Assembly (NCBI GenBank): GCA_016719945.1
Contig: JADJYE010000001.1
Location: 868,001-932,000 of the forward strand
Direction of reading: 5' to 3'
Length of the DNA stretch: 64,000 nucleotides
Source: Polyangiaceae bacterium
GTDB lineage: Bacteria > Myxococcota_A > Polyangia > Polyangiales > Polyangiaceae
Of this stretch, positions 26,287-33,816 are shown in pieces; the first letter of the stretch is position 1; each line of letters starts with the position of its first letter. The notes below the pieces were generated by a model. That model ran no database searches. It had not been told where the DNA came from and saw only the letters and a program-made list of their open reading frames with translations. The position numbers were made by a program, and so were the translations under genes.

Positions 26287-27369
26287 TCAGGCCACGGCGA
26301 CGCGGAAGCGGCGGCGGCCGAAAGAGCCGGGCGGGCCGTCGAAGACGCCAGCCTGCTGCTGACCACACGCGGGGCAACGACCCTTTTCGTCGAGGCGGTA
26401 GCCGACGATCTCGTACCAATCACGCTCGATCACCGGCGCGCTGCACGACTCACAGCGCGTGGTGTCCCCCTCGGGATCGTGCACGTTGCCGGTGTAGACG
26501 TGCTTGAGCCCCTCCTCGAGCGCGATCTTGCGCGCGCGGCGCACCGTCGAGACGGGGGTCGCGGGCATATCCCGCAGCTTGTAGTCCGGGTGGAACGCCG
26601 AAAAATGCAGCGGCACCGTGTCGCCGAGCTCGGCGTGGATCCACCGGCACATGGCCCGGATCTCCTGCTCGGAGTCGTTCAACGTCGGGATGAGGAGCGT
26701 GGTCAGCTCGAGCCAGGTCTTGGTCTCGTGGCGGATGTACCTCAGCGTCTCGAGCACCGACGCGAGCGAGGCGCCCGTCACGTTGCGATAGAAGTCCTCG
26801 GTGAAGCCCTTCAGATCGACGTTCGCGGCGTCCATCTTGGCGTAGAAGTCGCGGCGCGCCTCGGCGCCCATGTACCCGGCCGTGACGGCGACGCTCTGGA
26901 TGCCGAGGTCGCGGCAGGCATCGGCCACGTCCATCGCGTATTCGGCGAAGATCACCGGGTCGTTGTAGGTGTAGGCGACCGAGCGGCACCCGGCCCTCAG
27001 CGCCGCCTGCGCGATCGCCTCGGGGGACGCCTCGTCCTGCAGCGTGTCGTTCTCGCGCGACTTGGAGATGTCCCAGTTCTGGCAGAACTTGCAGGTGAGG
27101 TTGCAGCCGGCGGTGCCGAAGCTGAGCACCGAGCTGCCGGGCAGGAAGTGCGCGAGCGGCTTCTTCTCGATCGGGTCGACGCAGAAGCCGCTCGAGCGCC
27201 CGTAGGTCTTGAGCACCAGCTGCCCGCCCTCGTTCGCGCGGACGAAGCACAGCCCGCGCTGCCCTTCCTTCAACGTGCACAAGCGCGGGCACGCCTCGCA
27301 CACCACCCTGCCGTCGGCCGCCACGCGCCCGTAGCGCGCGGGGAACGACGTCCCTTCAGTCTTCGGCAT
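26287..27369 (-). CDS. amrS: AmmeMemoRadiSam system radical SAM enzyme
   Basis: A 360-residue enzyme from ATG 27369. The radical SAM cluster motif CX3CX2C is in GTAGCNLTCKFCQNW. There is an N-terminal Cys cluster (CEACPRLCTL) and a C-terminal one (CESCSAPV, CPACGQQ), both normal for this family of PflA-like enzymes. The central GYMGAEARRDFYAKMDAANV and NVDLKGFTEDFYR blocks are typical. The gene overlaps amrA by 14 bases and the three genes amrB-amrA-amrS form one operon in that order. The system is widespread; its radical chemistry and substrate are not established. All three products are expected in the cytoplasm. Confidence 0.92.
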   Translation of the reverse strand: MPKTEGTSFPARYGRVAADGRVVCEACPRLCTLKEGQRGLCFVRANEGGQLVLKTYGRSSGFCVDPIEKKPLAHFLPGSSVLSFGTAGCNLTCKFCQNWDISKSRENDTLQDEASPEAIAQAALRAGCRSVAYTYNDPVIFAEYAMDVADACRDLGIQSVAVTAGYMGAEARRDFYAKMDAANVDLKGFTEDFYRNVTGASLASVLETLRYIRHETKTWLELTTLLIPTLNDSEQEIRAMCRWIHAELGDTVPLHFSAFHPDYKLRDMPATPVSTVRRARKIALEEGLKHVYTGNVHDPEGDTTRCESCSAPVIERDWYEIVGYRLDEKGRCPACGQQQAGVFDGPPGSFGRRRFRVAVA

Positions 27370-27913
27370 ATCCAGGCTCCGTGAACTTCTCGACGGCGAA
27401 CCGCTCGAGCGTGATGTCGTCTCGCCAGCCTCGGAGGCCGGCCTTCTCGGTAAGCGCGTGCAAGAAGTCACGAGGGTCGGGCAGCGAGCCCCAGACCTGA
27501 GGGAGGAAGACACCGCGGTGACGGCCCCACACCAGGACGACCCCGTCGACGTGCGGTCGGAGCTTCGCGCAGGCGTCCTCCAGGCCTCGGATCGGCAGCG
27601 GCTCTGGCCGGGAGAGCACCGACACCTCGAGCCGCACCTGCTCGAGCTCGTCCCGGGTGAGCGGGCGCGAGCGCGGGTCCTCGAAGCTCGCGAGCTCGGC
27701 GTTCCTCGCCACGGTCGCGCCGAGCGAACGCACAGGCTCGATCGTGCCGATGCAGCCGTGCAGGCGGGGGCCGCTGCGGACGGTCACGAAGGCGCCGCGC
27801 GGCTCGTTGAGCCACGGCTCGCTCGGGATCACCGGGCTCGGCGAGCCGAACCGCGAGGCGAGCGCCTGGCGAGCGATCCTGAGCAGCGTCTCACCCTGGT
27901 GCTGAGAGATCAT
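27356..27913 (-). CDS. amrA: AmmeMemoRadiSam system protein A (AMMECR1 domain)
   Basis: A 185-residue protein from ATG 27913. The AMMECR1 signature is clear: GAFVTVRSGPRLHGCIGTIE near residues 40-60 with the conserved Cys, then RNAELASFEDPRSRPLT and LEVSVLSRPEPL, and KAGLRGW near the end. The usual length for the family is about 180-200 residues. It overlaps its upstream neighbour amrB by 4 bases (27910-27913) and its downstream neighbour amrS by 14 bases, giving tight translational coupling. Its molecular activity is not known; it is thought to work with the radical SAM enzyme and the Memo-like protein. Confidence 0.93.
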   Translation of the reverse strand: MISQHQGETLLRIARQALASRFGSPSPVIPSEPWLNEPRGAFVTVRSGPRLHGCIGTIEPVRSLGATVARNAELASFEDPRSRPLTRDELEQVRLEVSVLSRPEPLPIRGLEDACAKLRPHVDGVVLVWGRHRGVFLPQVWGSLPDPRDFLHALTEKAGLRGWRDDITLERFAVEKFTEPGYAED

Positions 27914-28707
27914 GAGCCACGCTCCGACAGCGCGAACGCGCCGTATCCGACGACCTCACCGCGGCCGCCGCTGGTGTCGCCGCTGTTTCTGAGATCGAGC
28001 CGCTCGATCGTCATGTTGCGGCCGCGCGCCACGGCGATCAGCCCGTTGATCGGCGACGCGCCGCACGCCTGCTCGTGGTCCACGTACTGGAGGCGCTCGA
28101 GCGTCGCCGCGGTCTGGGCGTCGGTCTGCTTGGCGAGCGGGTACGGCAGGTAGTGCGACAGGTCGGAGCTGACCACGACGCGCGTCTCCGGGCCGCCCCA
28201 CAGCCGCTCGAGCACGGCGGCGACCTCGACCGGCGACGCATCGCCGACCGCGAGCGGCACCACGCTGAGCTCGCCGAGGACGCGCTGAAGGAACGGCAGG
28301 TGTACCTCGAGCGAGTGCTCACGCTCGTGCACGATGTCGCTCACCGTCACGTACGGCAGCTCGAGCGCCAGGCGCGCGCCCTCGACGTCGATGGGCACGT
28401 CGCCGAGCGGCGTGCGCAAGGCGTGGGCGCGGGGGAGCGCGAGGCCGGTGAGGCGCACGCGGTGAGCCGGTCCGAGCAGCACGACCCGCCGGATGACGTC
28501 GCGATCGGGCGCGAGCGCGGCGTACGCGGCCGCCGCGATCGGCCCCGAGTACACGTACCCGGCGTGCGGGGCGATGATCGCCTTGGGCGCGGGGCCGGCC
28601 GACCGAGGGGCCGCCGCGAGCATCGCGTCGACCGAGGCAGTGAGGGTGTCTGCGTCCAGCGGGTAGAACATCCCGGCGACAGCCGGCGGTCTCACGTGGG
28701 CGTTCAT
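27910..28707 (-). CDS. amrB: AmmeMemoRadiSam system protein B (Memo-like)
   Basis: A 265-residue protein. ATG 28707 is preferred because the family starts VRPPAVAGMFYP; a GTG at 28716 would add three residues. Conserved metal-site-like elements of the Memo/dioxygenase fold are present: IIAPHAGYVYSGPIA, LLGPAHRV, EHSLEVHLPFLQ, SSDLSHYLPY and the closing GYGAF. It is the first gene of the three-gene amr operon. It lies 58 bases from the end of the RND pump gene on the same strand, so it may share that transcript or have its own promoter in the short gap. Confidence 0.92.
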   Translation of the reverse strand: MNAHVRPPAVAGMFYPLDADTLTASVDAMLAAAPRSAGPAPKAIIAPHAGYVYSGPIAAAAYAALAPDRDVIRRVVLLGPAHRVRLTGLALPRAHALRTPLGDVPIDVEGARLALELPYVTVSDIVHEREHSLEVHLPFLQRVLGELSVVPLAVGDASPVEVAAVLERLWGGPETRVVVSSDLSHYLPYPLAKQTDAQTAATLERLQYVDHEQACGASPINGLIAVARGRNMTIERLDLRNSGDTSGGRGEVVGYGAFALSERGS

Positions 28708-28764
28708 GGCAAGCACAACGTGTGCCTGCTCGGCTGGATAGCAACCCCCGTGCCGTTGAGGGAA

Positions 28765-31700
28765 CTACTCGGCTGCCGGCGCGACCGCGCCCGCCGGATG
28801 CGGGGCGCTCGGCTCGTCTTCCTCGCGCTTCGCGACCCGCCGAGCCATCAGCGCGTGCATCGCGGGGACGAGGTAGAGGGTCAGCACGAGGGAGAACGTC
28901 AGCCCACCCGCGACCGCGATGCCGAGCGAGCGCCGGCTCCCCGCTGCCCCGCCCAGCGACAGGGCGATCGGCAGCACGCCGAGCACGGTCGCGAGGCTGG
29001 TCATGAGGATCGGCCGGAAGCGCTCGGCCGCCCCCTGGATGCACGCCTCCGTGAGCTCGAGCCCACGCTGGCGCTTCTGGTTCGCGAACTCGACCACCAG
29101 GATGCCGTTCTTCGTCACCAGCCCCACCAGCATGATGATGCCGATGCGGCTGAACACGTTGAGGCTCTGCCCCGTCCACGACAGCGCCGCGAGCGCGCCC
29201 GCCGCCGCGAGCGGCACCGTCATCAGGATCACGATCGGGTCGCGGAAGCTCTCGAACAGCCCGGCGAGCACCAAAAAGATGAGCAGCACAGCGAGGACGA
29301 AGGCGACCATCGCGCTCGAAGAGCTCTCCGCGTAGTCGCGCGCCTCGCCCGACAGCCCGGTGCTGATCCCTTCGGGGAGCACCTCGGCGGCGACCGCGTC
29401 CATCGCGGCGATGCCGTCCCCGATCGTGTACCCCTCTTGCAGACCGGCCGAGACGGTGGCCGACACGTAGCGGTCGTAGCGGTACAGGGCGGCGGGCCCC
29501 GCCGTCTCCTCGTAGCGCGTGAGCGTGTCCAGCGGGATGATCTTCCCGGCCCCGGTGCGCACGCCGAGCGTCGAGACGTCGGCGGGGTCGTCGCGATCGC
29601 GCTTCGCGAGCTGGCCGATGATCTCGTACTGCTTGCCCTCTTGCTTGTAGTAGCCGTAGCGGACGCCGCCGAGGCCGAGCTGCAGGGTCCGCGCGACGTC
29701 GAGCACGCTCACGCCGAGCTCCGAGGCCTTCGCCCTGTCGACCGTCAGCGCGAGCTGCGGACGGTTGAGCTTCAGGTCGGTGTCGACGAAGCGCAGCTCC
29801 GGGCGCTGCCGCGCCTTCTCGAGGAACTTCGGCAGCACCTCGGACAGCCGCTCGAGCGTCGGCGCCTTGAGCACGTATTGCACCGGCTGACCGGCGAAGC
29901 GGGAGCCGATCGTCGGCGGCTGCGCGGGGAACGCGTTGACCCCGGTGAACTGGCCGACGCCCTTCGACAGCTGCTGGAAGATCTCCTCCTGCTTGCGCCC
30001 TCGCTGGTGCGGCTCGGTGAGGTAGATGTTCTGCGTGCCGACGTTCGAGCCCTGCCCCCCGCCGAAGCCTCCGGCGATCGAATAGGTGCGCGACACCTCC
30101 GGGACCTCGTCGACGACCCAGGCCGCGATCTGGTCGAGCTGGTGGGCCGTGTAGTCGAAGGTCGTGCCCTCGGGGCCGCGGATGTTGATGCGGATATTGC
30201 TGCGATCCTCCAGGGGGGCGAGCTCTTGCTTCAACCCGCCGTACAGCTTCGCGGACCACGCGACGATCAAGACCAGGATGACCGGGGCGACCCAGCGCAC
30301 GCGCATGAAGGCGCGCAGGGTGAGCTCGTACCCGCGCGTGACGCCCCGGAAGAGCGGCTCGGTGACCCGATAGAGCCAGTTGCCGTGCGCGTCGGACTTG
30401 AGCAAGAACCGGCACATCATCGGCGAGAGCGTCAGGGCCACGAAGCCGCTGATCAGCACCGAGCCTACGACGACGACCGCGAACTCTCGGAACAGGCGGC
30501 CCGTGAGGCCGCCGGTGAACATGATCGGCGAGAAGACCACCGCGAGGGTGATGGTGGTCGACACGATCGCGAAGAAGATCTCGCGAGACCCCTCGATCGA
30601 CGCCTCGAGCGGCCGCTTCCCTTGCTCGATCTTGGTGTAGATGATCTCGAGCACGACGATCGCGTCGTCGCACACCAGGCCGATCGACAGGACGATCCCC
30701 ACCAGCGTGAGGACGTTGATCGAGAACCCGAAGGCGTAGACCAGCGCGAACGTCGCGATGATGCTGACGGGGATGGCGACGACCGGGATCACCGTCGCGC
30801 GCCAGTCCCTCAGGAAGACGAAGATCACGAGCGCGACGAGGATGAACGCGAGGATGAGCGTCTCCTCGACCTCGAGGATGCTCTTTCGCACGTACTTGGT
30901 GAAGTCATAGCCGATCTCGACCGAGTACTCGCTGGGCACCTCCTTCTTGATGGCCTCCAGGCGGCGGTAGAACTCGTCCGCGATCGCGACCGCGTTGGTG
31001 TTCGGCTGCGGGATGACCGCGACGCCGATCGCGTTCGTGCCCAGGATGCGCAGGCCGGACCGCGTGTTGAGGGGACCGAGCTCGACCTCGCCGATGTCCT
31101 CGACGCGGATCGGGTGGCCCTGGTCTCGAACCACGACCTTGCGAAAGTCGTCGGGGGTGCGCAGGCTGCCCTCGGTCTTCACCTCGACCTCGACTGCGTC
31201 CCCCTCGACGACGCCCGAGGGCAGCTCGACGTTCTGCCGCGACAGCGCCAGGCGAACGTCCTCCGGGGTGACCCGGTGGGCGGTCATCTTCTGGGCGTCG
31301 AGCCAGATGCGCATGCTGTAGCGCTTCTCGCCGAAGATGCGCACCGTGGCGACGCCGGGGATCGTCTGGATGCGATCCTTGATGTACGTGTTCGCGATGT
31401 TCGAGACGCTGAGGATGTCCTTGGTTTCGCTCGAGACCGTCATGAAGACGATCGGAGAAGAGTCGGCGTCGGCCTTCTCGACGATGGGTGGCTCCGCGTC
31501 CTCGGGCAACAGACGGATCGCCTGCGCGACCTTGTCGCGGACGTCGTTGGCCGCGTCTTGCAGGTCGACCGAGAGATCGAACTCGACGCGGATGTTGCTC
31601 GACTGCTCGCGAGACGTGCTGGTGATGTTCTTGATGCCGGCGATGCCCGACAGGCTCTGCTCGATCGGCTCGGTGATCTGCGCGTCGATGACCTCCGGGC

Positions 31701-31863
31701 TCGCGCCCGTGTAGCGGGTGGACACGGTGACGACCGGCGGGTCGACCGCGGGGTACTCGCGCACGCCGAGGGCCAAGAAGGCCATCACCCCGACCAGGAC
31801 GATCGCCACGCTCATGACGATCGACAACACCGGCCGCCGGATGCAGACCTCGGCGAGCGTCAT
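28765..31863 (-). CDS. RND efflux transporter inner-membrane subunit (AcrB-like)
   Basis: A full-length 1032-residue HAE-type RND permease from ATG 31863. The N-terminus MTLAEVCIRRPVLSIVMSVA and the block RYTGASPEVIDAQITEPIE are typical. The membrane region includes GIVLSIGLVCDDAIVVLE, whose Asp pair belongs to the proton relay, and the second-half counterpart IGIIMLVGLVTKNGILVVE. Twelve membrane segments and two large periplasmic loops are expected. It pumps hydrophobic compounds by proton antiport, but the substrate cannot be told. The start overlaps the stop of the adaptor gene by 4 bases. No outer-membrane channel gene of the TolC type is nearby, so the pump must use one from elsewhere. 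Confidence 0.93.
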   Translation of the reverse strand: MTLAEVCIRRPVLSIVMSVAIVLVGVMAFLALGVREYPAVDPPVVTVSTRYTGASPEVIDAQITEPIEQSLSGIAGIKNITSTSREQSSNIRVEFDLSVDLQDAANDVRDKVAQAIRLLPEDAEPPIVEKADADSSPIVFMTVSSETKDILSVSNIANTYIKDRIQTIPGVATVRIFGEKRYSMRIWLDAQKMTAHRVTPEDVRLALSRQNVELPSGVVEGDAVEVEVKTEGSLRTPDDFRKVVVRDQGHPIRVEDIGEVELGPLNTRSGLRILGTNAIGVAVIPQPNTNAVAIADEFYRRLEAIKKEVPSEYSVEIGYDFTKYVRKSILEVEETLILAFILVALVIFVFLRDWRATVIPVVAIPVSIIATFALVYAFGFSINVLTLVGIVLSIGLVCDDAIVVLEIIYTKIEQGKRPLEASIEGSREIFFAIVSTTITLAVVFSPIMFTGGLTGRLFREFAVVVVGSVLISGFVALTLSPMMCRFLLKSDAHGNWLYRVTEPLFRGVTRGYELTLRAFMRVRWVAPVILVLIVAWSAKLYGGLKQELAPLEDRSNIRINIRGPEGTTFDYTAHQLDQIAAWVVDEVPEVSRTYSIAGGFGGGQGSNVGTQNIYLTEPHQRGRKQEEIFQQLSKGVGQFTGVNAFPAQPPTIGSRFAGQPVQYVLKAPTLERLSEVLPKFLEKARQRPELRFVDTDLKLNRPQLALTVDRAKASELGVSVLDVARTLQLGLGGVRYGYYKQEGKQYEIIGQLAKRDRDDPADVSTLGVRTGAGKIIPLDTLTRYEETAGPAALYRYDRYVSATVSAGLQEGYTIGDGIAAMDAVAAEVLPEGISTGLSGEARDYAESSSSAMVAFVLAVLLIFLVLAGLFESFRDPIVILMTVPLAAAGALAALSWTGQSLNVFSRIGIIMLVGLVTKNGILVVEFANQKRQRGLELTEACIQGAAERFRPILMTSLATVLGVLPIALSLGGAAGSRRSLGIAVAGGLTFSLVLTLYLVPAMHALMARRVAKREEDEPSAPHPAGAVAPAAE

Positions 31864-32942
31864 TCTCCGTCCTTCGCCAGCTTCACCTTCGCGCCGGGGC
31901 GCAGCCTGAGCAGGTTGCTGACGAGCACGACGTCACCCTCCGCCAGGCCCTTCGTGATCTGGACCTCGGTGTCGGTGCGGATCCCGAGCTCGACCTCGAC
32001 CAGCTTCGCGACGCCGTCCTCGAAGCGGTAGACCGCGTGCCCGCCCACCGAGGGGATGACCGCGACGCTCGGCACGAAAAGGCCTCCCGCTTGCGTGGAG
32101 AGGATGATGGAGACGGTGGCGAACCCGCCCGGTACGAGCTCGGGGGCTGTCGTGTCGGCCACGCCGCGCACCTTCAGGCTGCGCGTTCCTTGATCGACCG
32201 CCGGCTCGACCGCGCGGACCGTGCCCTCGAACGTCTTGGCGCTACCGTCGACGCGGAACGAGAACCGCCCGCCCTGCTTGACCGTCGGGGCGTAGCGCTC
32301 GGGCACCGTGAAATCGAGCTTGATGACGCTGGTGTCCTGCAGCGACACGAGGGAGGTACCGGGCGACACCAGCGCCCCCACGCTCACGTTGCGCAGGCCG
32401 ACGGTGCCGCCGAAGGGCGCCTTGATCTTGGTCTTGGCGATCTCCACCGCGAGGGACTGCGACTGGGCGTCGAGCAGCTCGAGCTCGGAGCGCGCGCGGT
32501 CGTATTCGGCCTGCGGCGAGAGCCCCTCGGTCGACAGGCGCTTCTGGCGCTGCTCGTTGATCGCGAGCAGCTTGCGGCGCACGGCCAGCTCCGACATCCG
32601 ACTGGAGAGATCGGCCGAGTCGAGCTCGAACAGGACGTCGCCCTGCTTCACGACCGCGCCGTCCTCGAAGGAGATCTTGACGACCCGGCGCGTGACCTCC
32701 GACGCGACCGAGACAGACTCGTTGGGGAGCAGCGTGCCGACCGCGTTGACGGTCGCGTCGACCCCCCTGCCCTGGAGCTTGAAGCCATCGGCGATCGTGA
32801 GCGGCGGGCCGCCCTTCGCGCTACCGGAGGCGCTCGCGAGGGACGTCGACGACGAGGCCTGCCAGGGCTTGATCAACACGACCCCCCCCACCGCCGCGAG
32901 GACGAGCAGGAGCGCGCCGAGGATGCGGAGGACGAGCTTCAT
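31860..32942 (-). CDS. RND efflux periplasmic adaptor (membrane fusion protein)
   Basis: A 360-residue protein from ATG 32942 with an uncleaved or cleaved N-terminal hydrophobic segment (LRILGALLLVLAAVGGVVLI). The lipoyl-like half-motifs (SVASEVTRRVVKISFEDGAVV before the hairpin, IKAPFGGTVGLRNVSVGALV after it), the short coiled-coil hairpin between them, the beta-barrel (LDFTVPERYAPTVKQGG) and the membrane-proximal domain (VQITKGLAEGDVV) are all in the right order. It links the AcrB-like pump to an outer-membrane channel. Its gene is directly upstream of the pump gene with a 4-base overlap and 25 bases downstream of the sugar permease gene, so it may be read through from the ABC operon. Confidence 0.92.
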   Translation of the reverse strand: MKLVLRILGALLLVLAAVGGVVLIKPWQASSSTSLASASGSAKGGPPLTIADGFKLQGRGVDATVNAVGTLLPNESVSVASEVTRRVVKISFEDGAVVKQGDVLFELDSADLSSRMSELAVRRKLLAINEQRQKRLSTEGLSPQAEYDRARSELELLDAQSQSLAVEIAKTKIKAPFGGTVGLRNVSVGALVSPGTSLVSLQDTSVIKLDFTVPERYAPTVKQGGRFSFRVDGSAKTFEGTVRAVEPAVDQGTRSLKVRGVADTTAPELVPGGFATVSIILSTQAGGLFVPSVAVIPSVGGHAVYRFEDGVAKLVEVELGIRTDTEVQITKGLAEGDVVLVSNLLRLRPGAKVKLAKDGE

Positions 32943-32967
32943 GGGCCGGCGCCTCGGAGTGTAGACC

Positions 32968-33816
32968 TCATCCCTTGACCGCGCCCGCCGTCATGCCTTC
33001 GACCATCTGCCGCTGGACGAAGAAGAACACCGCGACGACGGGCAAGCTGAGCAGCAGCGAGCCCGCAGCGAACAGGCCCCAGCTCGGATCGAACCCGCCC
33101 ACCGACTGCTGGAGCGTGACGGGCAGGGTGTAGCGCGTCACGTCGTCGAGGAAGACAGAGGCCATGATGAACTCGTTGTACGCGCTCATGAACGAGAACA
33201 GCGCCGTGAGCCCAATCCCGGGACGCACCAGCGGCAGCAGGATGCGGGTGAAGATGATCCAGGACGAGGCGCCGTCGAGCCTCGCGGACTCGTCGAGATC
33301 CCTCGGGATGACGTCGAAATAGCCCTTTAGCATCCAGATCGAGAAGGGCACGCTGGTCGTCGCGTAAATCAAGACCAGCCCGGCCGTCGTCCCGAAAAGC
33401 CCGAGCACATCGAGCAGGAACAGCAGCGGAACGGCGGTGACCACCGCAGGGAACATCTGCGACACGAGCATCGTGCGCATGCCCACGTTCTTGAGCGGGA
33501 AGGCGAAGCGCGAGAAGCCGTACGCGGCGGACAGCGCGAAGATGAGGCCCACGATCGTCGCCGCACCGCTCACGAGCAGCGAGTTACCCAGCTGGATGAA
33601 GAAGATCGGGCGGCCGTAGAAGTCCTCCGCGAAGACGAAGCTCTCGAAGCTCTCGAGCGACACCTCCCGCGGGATGGGCAAGGCGCCGGCCTCGGTCAGG
33701 CGCCCTGACGGCGAGACCGCGAGCCTCACGACCCACAGCACCGGGTACAGCACGACCGCGGACGCGAACAGCAGGATGGCGTGGACGACGACGTACACGA
33801 CGACGCGCTTCTTCAC
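32968..33816 (-). CDS. Sugar ABC transporter permease (MalG-type)
   Basis: A 282-residue permease from GTG 33816, which has a strong ribosome site (AAGGAG, about 6 bases upstream) and overlaps the preceding stop by 4 bases. There are six predicted membrane segments and the EAA loop for contact with the ATPase (YFDVIPRDLDESARLDGAS, followed by ILLPLVRPG). The C-terminal VEGMTAGAVKG ending is typical of MalG-like proteins. It works with the fused binding protein/permease and the MalK-like ATPase encoded upstream as an importer of an oligosaccharide or other carbohydrate. Confidence 0.92.
   Translation of the reverse strand: MKKRVVVYVVVHAILLFASAVVLYPVLWVVRLAVSPSGRLTEAGALPIPREVSLESFESFVFAEDFYGRPIFFIQLGNSLLVSGAATIVGLIFALSAAYGFSRFAFPLKNVGMRTMLVSQMFPAVVTAVPLLFLLDVLGLFGTTAGLVLIYATTSVPFSIWMLKGYFDVIPRDLDESARLDGASSWIIFTRILLPLVRPGIGLTALFSFMSAYNEFIMASVFLDDVTRYTLPVTLQQSVGGFDPSWGLFAAGSLLLSLPVVAVFFFVQRQMVEGMTAGAVKG

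Noticed and set aside
28075..32031. Open frame of 1318 codons on the plus strand, opposite the RND genes
   Set aside because: It is the mirror of real coding sequence in a high-G+C genome (rich in Arg, Asp, His, with no domain). The minus-strand RND permease and adaptor are complete and conserved.
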